Assembly: GCF_014337195.1 (NCBI RefSeq)
Contig: NZ_CP060634.1
Coordinates: 1,302,001-1,366,000 of the forward strand
Length of the DNA: 64,000 nt
Direction of reading: 5' to 3'
Origin: Qiania dongpingensis
Lineage (GTDB): Bacteria > Bacillota > Clostridia > Lachnospirales > Lachnospiraceae
Shown piece after piece: positions 58,503 through 64,000 of the stretch. The number at the start of each line of letters is the position of its first letter. The first letter of the stretch is position 1. A program made the position numbers and the translations under genes. Below the pieces are notes generated by a model. The model had not been told where the DNA came from and ran no database searches. It saw only the letters and a program-made list of their open reading frames with translations.

Positions 58503-59936
58503 GCCGCGGATGTCCTCCGCGGGCGGGGCAATGGGATATCTGCCGCTGAAACAGGCCGAGCATATGGGCAGCCCCTCTGCCATCTGCGGCAGCCGCTCCA
58601 ATCCCAGATATCCCAAGCTGTCGGCGCCAATCTCCCTGCAGATTTCCTCTGTCGTCCGGCCATGGGCGATCAGCTGGTCTTCTGAAGGGATATCCGTGCC
58701 GAAATAGCATGGATAAAGAAAAGGCGGCGCGGAAATCCTCACATGAACTTCTTTTGCCCCAGCTTCTCTCAGCATGCCGACAATTCTGCCGCAGGTAGTA
58801 CCGCGTACGATAGAATCGTCCACCATGACGATCCTTTTTCCCGCCACAGACTCTTTCAGGACATTCAGCTTCACCTGTACGCTGGACTCCCTGTTTTTCT
58901 GCTTGGGCTTTATGAACGTTCGTCCCACATAGCTGTTCTTCACAAAGGCCGTCCCATAGGGGATGCCGGACTCCTGGGCATAGCCCTGAGCCGCCGCGTT
59001 ACCTGACTCCGGAACTCCGACTACCAAATCAGCCTCCACCGGATGGTCCTCAGCCAAGAAACGGCCCGCTGCGAGCCTGGCATGGTATACGCTCACGCCG
59101 TCAATCCTTGTATCTGGCCTCGCAAAATAAATATATTCAAAAATACATCTTGCTTCTTTTTCGGGCGCAAGACAGAGACTCCTGTCAGACTTGATCCCTT
59201 CTTTTGTGATTGTCACGATCTCACCGGGCTTCACATCCCGTACAAATTCGGCTCCGACCGTATCCAGAGCACAGGTTTCCGACGCCAAAATATAAGCGTT
59301 ATCCCGTTTTCCGATACAAAGGGGCTTAAATCCAAAGGGATCGCGGGCTCCGATCAGCTTTCTGGGGCTCATAACCACCAGGGAATAAGCGCCTGCGATC
59401 TTTTTCATGGCCAGCCTGACGGCCTCTTCCACAGTTCCAGACTTCACACGCTCTCTCGCAATATGATAGGCCACCACTTCAGAATCTATCGTCGTCTGAA
59501 AAATCGCGCCGCCGTACTCCAGTTCCCGCCGAAGCTCCGGCGCGTTCACCAGGTTTCCGTTATGAGCCAGCGCCAAAGTGCCCTTAATGTAATTCAGCAC
59601 CAGAGGCTGTGCGTTTTCCCTGGTGCTTCCTCCTGCGGTCGAATAACGGACATGTCCCACACCGATATCCCCCTGGCGCAGTTCCTCCAAGACGTCCGGA
59701 GTAAAGACCTCGCCGGCAAGGCCCATTCCCTTATAAACCTTTACTTTGCCCTTCGGGCCCTCCGTATCGCTCACTGCAATGCCGCAGCTTTCCTGCCCGC
59801 GGTGCTGGAGGGCCAGAAGGCCATAATAAATTGTAGGCGCAACATCGTTTCCGTCAAAATCATAAACTCCAAAGACTCCACATTCCTCATGAAGCCCATC
59901 TGAATCATCGCATGTCATATATGGCTGCTCCTGCAT
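58488..59936 (-). CDS. purF: amidophosphoribosyltransferase
   Basis: 482 aa, first committed step of purine synthesis. A short propeptide precedes the catalytic Cys in EECGVFGVYD. Ntn domain with ALQHRGQESCGIAVS and RYSTAGG; PRPP loop MVDDSIVRGTTCGRIV. Cysteines in the C-terminal half fit an Fe-S cluster form. ATG 59936 with AAGGA is preferred over TTG 59954. Confidence 0.96.
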   Translation of the reverse strand: MQEQPYMTCDDSDGLHEECGVFGVYDFDGNDVAPTIYYGLLALQHRGQESCGIAVSDTEGPKGKVKVYKGMGLAGEVFTPDVLEELRQGDIGVGHVRYSTAGGSTRENAQPLVLNYIKGTLALAHNGNLVNAPELRRELEYGGAIFQTTIDSEVVAYHIARERVKSGTVEEAVRLAMKKIAGAYSLVVMSPRKLIGARDPFGFKPLCIGKRDNAYILASETCALDTVGAEFVRDVKPGEIVTITKEGIKSDRSLCLAPEKEARCIFEYIYFARPDTRIDGVSVYHARLAAGRFLAEDHPVEADLVVGVPESGNAAAQGYAQESGIPYGTAFVKNSYVGRTFIKPKQKNRESSVQVKLNVLKESVAGKRIVMVDDSIVRGTTCGRIVGMLREAGAKEVHVRISAPPFLYPCYFGTDIPSEDQLIAHGRTTEEICREIGADSLGYLGLERLPQMAEGLPICSACFSGRYPIAPPAEDIRGEYIR

Positions 59937-59996
59937 GAATCCTGTCCTTTCCAATCCAAAACGGCCGTCTGTATATCCGGGATGACCAGGCCGGCT

Positions 59997-60701
59997 TTAC
60001 AGGCCCAGACGACGGAAGACTTCCTGATAAGCATCCTCTACGCCGCCCATGTCTCTTCTGAAGCGGTCCTTGTCAAGCTTCGCATGGGTATTGATGTCCC
60101 ACAGCCTGCAGGTATCGGGAGATACTTCGTCCGCCAGGATGATGTCGCCTTTATATCTGCCGAATTCAATCTTAAAATCGACCAGCTGGATATCGGCTTT
60201 TTTGAAGAAATCCACCATGATCTCATTGATCCGGAACGCCATTTTGGTGATCTTTTCAATCTCTTCTTCCGTTGCCAGCTCCAAAGCCAAGGCATAGTAT
60301 TTATTAATGAAGGGATCTCCCAGATCATCGTTCTTATAGCTGAACTCCAGGGTAGGGCACGCAAGGACACGTCCCTCTTCGATTCCCAGCTTCTTAGAAA
60401 AGCTTCCTGCGGCCACATTCCTGATGATCACTTCCAGGGGAACGATCTCAACCTTCTTTACTGCTGTCTCCCTATCGCTGAGCTCTTCGATGTAATGGGT
60501 AGGGATACCTTCTTTTTCAAACATCTTGAACACATGGTTAGTCATGCGGTTGTTGATGACGCCCTTTCCTACGATAGTACCCTTTTTCAGACCGTTGAAG
60601 GCTGTCGCATCATCTTTGTAGTCTACGATCAGGACATCCGGCTCATTGGTAGCATAAACCTTTTTTGCTTTTCCTTCATACAGTAAATCCAGTTTTTCCA
60701 T
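59997..60701 (-). CDS. purC: phosphoribosylaminoimidazole-succinocarboxamide synthase
   Basis: 234 aa. LLYEGKAKKVYATNEPDVLI, MTNHVFKMFEKEGIPTHY, PLEVIIRNVAAGSFSKKLG, VDFKIEFGRYKGDIILADEV and SPDTCRLWD are standard SAICAR synthetase segments. First gene of purC-purF-purB, with promoter and candidate operator upstream. Confidence 0.97.
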   Translation of the reverse strand: MEKLDLLYEGKAKKVYATNEPDVLIVDYKDDATAFNGLKKGTIVGKGVINNRMTNHVFKMFEKEGIPTHYIEELSDRETAVKKVEIVPLEVIIRNVAAGSFSKKLGIEEGRVLACPTLEFSYKNDDLGDPFINKYYALALELATEEEIEKITKMAFRINEIMVDFFKKADIQLVDFKIEFGRYKGDIILADEVSPDTCRLWDINTHAKLDKDRFRRDMGGVEDAYQEVFRRLGL

Positions 60702-60754
60702 TCTTTGTCTCCTCTTCTAAAGTTTAATCAACAAAAACGCCCACTATCAAGCAA

Positions 60755-60783
60755 ATTATAATATAACGCTATTAATAACGCAA
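60755..60783 (-). promoter_or_regulatory. purC promoter with near-palindromic overlap
   Basis: -35 TTGCGT, 17-nt spacer, -10 TATAAT. The near-perfect dyad CGCTATTAATAACG (60767-60780, one mismatch pair) fills the spacer and could be an operator. It does not look like a canonical PurR box, and no purine riboswitch was recognised. Confidence 0.6.
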
Positions 60784-60804
60784 CCGCAAAATTCACCAAA
60801 AAAG

Positions 60805-60838
60805 AAATAAAGAATCCTGATTTCAGGACTCTTTATTT
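60805..60838 (-). terminator. terminator of the small lipoprotein gene
   Basis: 15-bp stem with one mismatch (AAATAAAGAATCCTG / CAGGACTCTTTATTT), 4-nt loop, followed on the minus strand by TTTCTTTTTT-type sequence. Confidence 0.88.
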
Positions 60839-60861
60839 CAATTGGTGTGGTATTCTTTCAA

Positions 60862-61227
60862 TTATTCCGTGGCGCGTGATACATCACTGCTTGCGTCTGA
60901 GCTCATGTCATCCAGGGCATCCTTCACATCGTCGCCCACATCGTCCAAAAGACCTTCTGAGCTCTTTGTTCCGGAGGTGGTGCCGCCCGTGGTATCCGTA
61001 CCGTTTGTGCCGCTTGTTTCTGCAGGGCTCGTACCAGTCTTATCTGTACTTCCCTCGCTCGTACCGCTGTTTTTGTCGGAACTGTTCTCCCCGGCGCTTT
61101 CGGAGCCGTGGGTCTCTGCCCCGTTGGTCGTCTCCTTATTATCGTTTTTCTTGGTACCACATCCGACCGCTAAAAAAGCAGACAGAAGAACCAGCGCCGT
61201 CATCATGAAAAATCGTTTTGTCTTCAT
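60862..61227 (-). CDS. small Thr/Ser/Gly-rich lipoprotein
   Basis: 121 aa. Signal peptide with lipobox AFLAVGC (Cys ~23), then a low-complexity region of T, S, G, N, E and K, and a short acidic helix (LDDVGDDVKDALDDMSSD) at the C-terminus. Probably a membrane-tethered surface protein; no known family. The low-complexity body may evolve quickly. Confidence 0.8.
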   Translation of the reverse strand: MKTKRFFMMTALVLLSAFLAVGCGTKKNDNKETTNGAETHGSESAGENSSDKNSGTSEGSTDKTGTSPAETSGTNGTDTTGGTTSGTKSSEGLLDDVGDDVKDALDDMSSDASSDVSRATE

Positions 61228-61335
61228 AACTATTTCTCCTTTTTACGCATTTTCTACTGTTAATATGCGCATCTTGGAGAAAAATACTACGTTAAAAATT
61301 TCCAATTTTATAATCAGTCAAAAAAGCTTTGCCGG

Positions 61336-62091
61336 TCACCCGATAACATCGCTCATATCGTAAAATCCGGCCGGTTTTCCCGCCAGAAATTTTGCGGCTT
61401 CTATGGCCCCCTTCGCAAATACGGCCTTGGAATAAGCCGTATGCTTAAATTCGACTACCTCGTCGGTACCGGCAAATATCACCTCATGCTCTCCAACAAT
61501 GTTCCCGCCCCGTACAGCGCTGATCCCAATCTCTTTTTTCGGACGCTTTACCCGTTCATTTGAACGGTCATACTTATAAGCATATTCATTGTCCAAAGCC
61601 TCATTTATGGAATCCGCCAGCGCAAGCGCTGTGCCGCTGGGCGCATCCACTTTCTGGTTGTGATGCTTTTCCACAATTTCAATGTCAAAGCCTGCCGGAG
61701 CCAGCGTCTGGGCCGCCTCTTTTAAAAGCTTCAAAAGCATGTTGACCCCCAGGGACATATTCGCCGATTTAAGAACGGCCACCGACCTGCCCGCCTCCCG
61801 GATTTTCTCCATCTGTTCCTCGGATATCCCCGTAGTACAGATCACCACAGGAATCTGCCTTTTCACACTGTAATCCAAAAGACTCTCGATTGCTTTCGCG
61901 GAACAGAAATCAATGATGACATCTGCTTCTTCCCTGCACGCTTCCAAAGAAGCATATACAGGATAAGTATTCTGTATATGATCCGACAGATCGACACCGG
62001 CGACGATCTGTGCATCCGCATCCGCGGCCAAAAGTCCGGTGATCACTTGTCCCATATGGCCGTTGCAGCCATGCATGATGATTCTTATCAT
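61336..62091 (-). CDS. dapB: 4-hydroxy-tetrahydrodipicolinate reductase
   Basis: 251 aa. NAD(P) loop HGCNGHMGQVI, the active-site segment EIVEKHHNQKVDAPSGTALA, and GVNMLLKLLKEAA. Second step of the lysine/DAP branch; 79 bp after dapA, under the same lysine riboswitch. A hairpin (CGCCGGCA/TGCCGGCG, 62114-62152) lies in the gap. Confidence 0.96.
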   Translation of the reverse strand: MIRIIMHGCNGHMGQVITGLLAADADAQIVAGVDLSDHIQNTYPVYASLEACREEADVIIDFCSAKAIESLLDYSVKRQIPVVICTTGISEEQMEKIREAGRSVAVLKSANMSLGVNMLLKLLKEAAQTLAPAGFDIEIVEKHHNQKVDAPSGTALALADSINEALDNEYAYKYDRSNERVKRPKKEIGISAVRGGNIVGEHEVIFAGTDEVVEFKHTAYSKAVFAKGAIEAAKFLAGKPAGFYDMSDVIG

Positions 62092-62170
62092 ATTCTCTCT
62101 CCTTTATGAACGGATGCGCCGGCATCCCACCATATCTTAAGGTCTGCCGGCGTTTGTCTTCCTGTCTGTC

Positions 62171-63064
62171 TTATGCTTTCAGCAAAAGGCCATAATCCGT
62201 CATGGCTTTCTTCAGTTTCTCCACGTTCTCCGGCTCCATGGGGGACAAAGGTCCGCGGAGCGGCCCGCATTCTTTTCCCATCAGATTCATGGCCGTTTTC
62301 ACCGGAATCGGATTCACCTCGCAGAAAAGCGCGTCAATCAGAGGAAGGGCCTCCAGCTGCATTTTCGCACTTTCCATTACCCGCCCTTCCAAAAAGTTCA
62401 TGACAATATCATGAGTCTGCCTGGGAGCGACATTGGCCAGGACTGAAATCACGCCGATTCCTCCCAGTGACAGAAGCGGCACGATCTGATCGTCATTTCC
62501 CGAATAAATATCCAGACAGCCGTCTGCCAGATGAGCCAGCTTCGCGATCTGGGAAATATTTCCGCAGGCCTCTTTGATCCCTACGATGTTCGGCACATGT
62601 TTCGCCAGGTAAACCGCAGTCTCCGGCAGAATATTGCAGCCGGTGCGGCTGGGTACGTTATAAAGGATGATCGGAATCTTCACTGCCTCCGCCACTGCGG
62701 TGAAATGAGCGATCAGCCCTTTCTGTGTCGCCTTATTGTAATAAGGGGTTACCTGCAGAAGCCCGTCAGCCCCCAGTTTCTCGGCCTCCACAGACAGGTA
62801 GATCGCAGTCTCCGTGCAGTTGGAACCGGTGCCCGCGACTACCGGCACCCGTCCGTCTACCACCTTTACCGTATGTCCGACTACATCCAAATGCTCCTCG
62901 TGGCTCAAAGTGGATGCCTCGCCTGTCGTCCCGCAGATTATGATACTGTCCACGCCGCCTGCGATCTGTTCTTCCAAAAGTTCTGTCAGTTTTTCATAAT
63001 TCACACTTCCGTCTTCATGAAAAGGGGTTACAATCGCTACACCTGCTCCTTTGAATATTGCCAT
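62171..63064 (-). CDS. dapA: 4-hydroxy-tetrahydrodipicolinate synthase
   Basis: 297 aa. Aldolase family with IICGTTGEASTLSHEEH, the Tyr of ILYNVPSRTGCNI and the Schiff-base Lys in VGIKEACGNI. First committed step to lysine and peptidoglycan DAP. AGGAGGA before ATG 63064. Its mRNA leader carries a lysine riboswitch. Confidence 0.97.
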   Translation of the reverse strand: MAIFKGAGVAIVTPFHEDGSVNYEKLTELLEEQIAGGVDSIIICGTTGEASTLSHEEHLDVVGHTVKVVDGRVPVVAGTGSNCTETAIYLSVEAEKLGADGLLQVTPYYNKATQKGLIAHFTAVAEAVKIPIILYNVPSRTGCNILPETAVYLAKHVPNIVGIKEACGNISQIAKLAHLADGCLDIYSGNDDQIVPLLSLGGIGVISVLANVAPRQTHDIVMNFLEGRVMESAKMQLEALPLIDALFCEVNPIPVKTAMNLMGKECGPLRGPLSPMEPENVEKLKKAMTDYGLLLKA

Positions 63065-63099
63065 CTCATTTCCTCCTTCACATTAATGAATTTCCCCAT

Positions 63100-63136
63100 A
63101 GCACAAAACAGAGCTGACCAGAAGGCCAGCTCTAAA
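63100..63136 (-). terminator. riboswitch expression platform (terminator hairpin)
   Basis: 10-bp stem AGAGCTGGCC / GGTCAGCTCT followed by GTTTTGT on the minus strand, with another hairpin CAGCATG/CGTGCTG at 63147-63171 between it and the aptamer. Confidence 0.65.
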
Positions 63137-63195
63137 GATTCTATGACCAGCACGTAAAATATTCCATGCTGAAATCCTTTAAGTAGCGCTCCATC

Positions 63196-63348
63196 CGGCT
63201 GGATGACAGTCATATAGCTCTTAACCATACGCCCAGGAACTCCTATTCAGGCTATTCGTTCCTTCGGCGTTCTTCCCTTTCTCCCGGCCTCTTCTATGCC
63301 TGTACATATCAGCCAGCATACTGATGAAAAACGCAACCTCTACATTTG
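63196..63348 (-). promoter_or_regulatory. lysine riboswitch (L box) upstream of dapA
   Basis: The minus strand shows the L-box core in order: GTAGAGGTTGCG (63332-63343), ATCAGTATG, GGGAGAAAGGG, CGCCGAAGG, CCTGGGCG, and ACTGTCAT near 63203-63210. These match the conserved junction segments of lysine aptamers such as that of lysC. Lysine binding would end transcription before dapA. The 63065-63405 gap holds only this regulatory RNA and its promoter. Confidence 0.85.
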
Positions 63349-63372
63349 TTATTCAATTTATTGGTTTTGGTC

Positions 63373-63401
63373 ATCATAACACCAAAATATGGCATTGTCA
63401 A
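63373..63401 (-). promoter_or_regulatory. promoter of the lysine riboswitch-dapA-dapB unit
   Basis: TTGACA, 17-nt spacer, TATGAT on the minus strand, ~30 bp upstream of the aptamer. Confidence 0.85.
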
Positions 63402-63405
63402 CCTG

Positions 63406-63906
63406 TCAGCAGCAGGATTTCTTAATATCCTCTGAATCAATCCTGGAAATGCTGTCCACGCAGCCATAAAGCTCATCGGGGAATACGATTCCCGTCATAA
63501 TGACATCCACATCGTCATCCTTCGCCTCCAGAAGCTTCGCGATATCGGCCGCCTCAATAATACCGTAATCCACCAACCCCAGAATCTCATCCAGGATGAG
63601 CACATCACAATCCCTGGTGGAAAGCACCTTTTTGGCAAAGTTCACGCCATTGCGCATGTTTGTCGCTTCCTCTTTTCTCTCTTCCGAAGAAAGTTCAGAA
63701 AAAGGCTTATCGGATTTCTCAAAGGAAAAGACCTTGATCTCCGGTTCCAGGCGCTTGCTCATCTCATTTTCCTCGTTCCTGCCTTTCAGGAACTGAATAA
63801 TCACGATATTCTTATTGCGTCCGGCGGCTTTCACTGCCAGACCTATGGCACAGGCGCTTTTTCCGCTTCCTTCCCCGCATAAAACATGAACGATTCCTTT
63901 TTTCAT
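63406..63906 (-). CDS. cobA: corrinoid (cob(I)alamin) adenosyltransferase, CobA/BtuR type
   Basis: 166 aa P-loop enzyme that adenosylates cobalamin precursors. Start ATG 63906 (MKKGIVHVLCGEGSGKSACA) with GGAGGGGG upstream. Walker A CGEGSGKSACA, Walker B-like CDVLILDEILGLVDYG, and KNIVIIQFLKGR. The short length matches the family. It ends in a Cys-Cys pair (DIKKSCC), which is unusual. No other cobalamin genes are adjacent. Confidence 0.85.
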   Translation of the reverse strand: MKKGIVHVLCGEGSGKSACAIGLAVKAAGRNKNIVIIQFLKGRNEENEMSKRLEPEIKVFSFEKSDKPFSELSSEERKEEATNMRNGVNFAKKVLSTRDCDVLILDEILGLVDYGIIEAADIAKLLEAKDDDVDVIMTGIVFPDELYGCVDSISRIDSEDIKKSCC

Positions 63907-64000
63907 GGGTCCCCCTCCAGGTTCCACTCGTCGTATATCCCTTATATTTTACCACCGTTTGCCAGATATTGCAACTTTATTCTACCCATTCCAGCTTGCT

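Noticed and set aside
60702..60861. Purine riboswitch upstream of purC
   Set aside because: The leader is short and lacks the conserved loop and junction sequences.
63037..63228. 63-codon frame upstream of dapA
   Set aside because: It overlaps the riboswitch and its terminator; the dapA start at 63064 has a strong RBS.

Overview
The window looks like a chromosome segment of a low-to-mid GC, spore-forming Clostridium (class Clostridia), most likely a gut Lachnospiraceae. The signs are a str operon (rpsL-rpsG-fusA-tuf), the sporulation gene spoIIR, a type III glutamine synthetase, a class B sortase, lysine-riboswitch control of dapA, and proteins typical of that family. The species call is inference. 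No rRNA, tRNA or CRISPR array was seen.

Layout. 0-3 kb: beta-glucoside PTS permease and a GH1 6-phospho-beta-glucosidase cut by the window edge. 3-6 kb: repeats, a small membrane protein and a zinc-ribbon/TPR/DUF6273 protein. 6-10.5 kb: str operon. 10.6-19.8 kb: housekeeping genes (RsuA-type pseudouridine synthase, ddl-murI-DUF1934, spoIIR, ispE with a GntR regulator, M20 amidohydrolase, cyclophilin). 19.8-24.2 kb: a tandemly duplicated pair of zinc-ribbon and TPM-domain membrane proteins. 24.5-33 kb: glnN, sortase B, GNAT, MATE, pyruvate kinase, sfsA, class II aldolase. 33.1-53.7 kb: feoA and feoB, with feoB split in two. 53.8-63.9 kb: DUF4432 epimerase-like gene, HAD phosphatase, purA, purC-purF-purB, small lipoprotein, dapA-dapB behind a lysine riboswitch, and a corrinoid adenosyltransferase.

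The main discovery is an integrative element of about 18.4 kb (34507-52889) inserted inside feoB. The left feoB fragment stops at the junction and the right fragment resumes in the same frame. Both junctions share the 6-bp core CATGTG, and the left junction is a perfect dyad centred on that core. Removing the element restores a 657-residue FeoB. The element carries two serine recombinases and a complete lipopeptide-aldehyde type assembly line: an NRPS of order C-A-T-C-A-T-reductase, an acyl-AMP/CoA ligase, an acyl carrier protein and an Sfp-type phosphopantetheinyl transferase. A 7TM-sensor histidine kinase and an HD-GYP response regulator lie in the same operon. The likely product is an N-acyl dipeptide aldehyde (or its alcohol or cyclised form). 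The PPTase reading frame runs across the element end into host feoB DNA.

Two dispersed repeat families also stand out: a 65-bp cloverleaf-like element with two copies that differ only in hairpin loops, and a longer GC-rich family found both in the host chromosome and in a 750-bp untranslated stretch inside the element.
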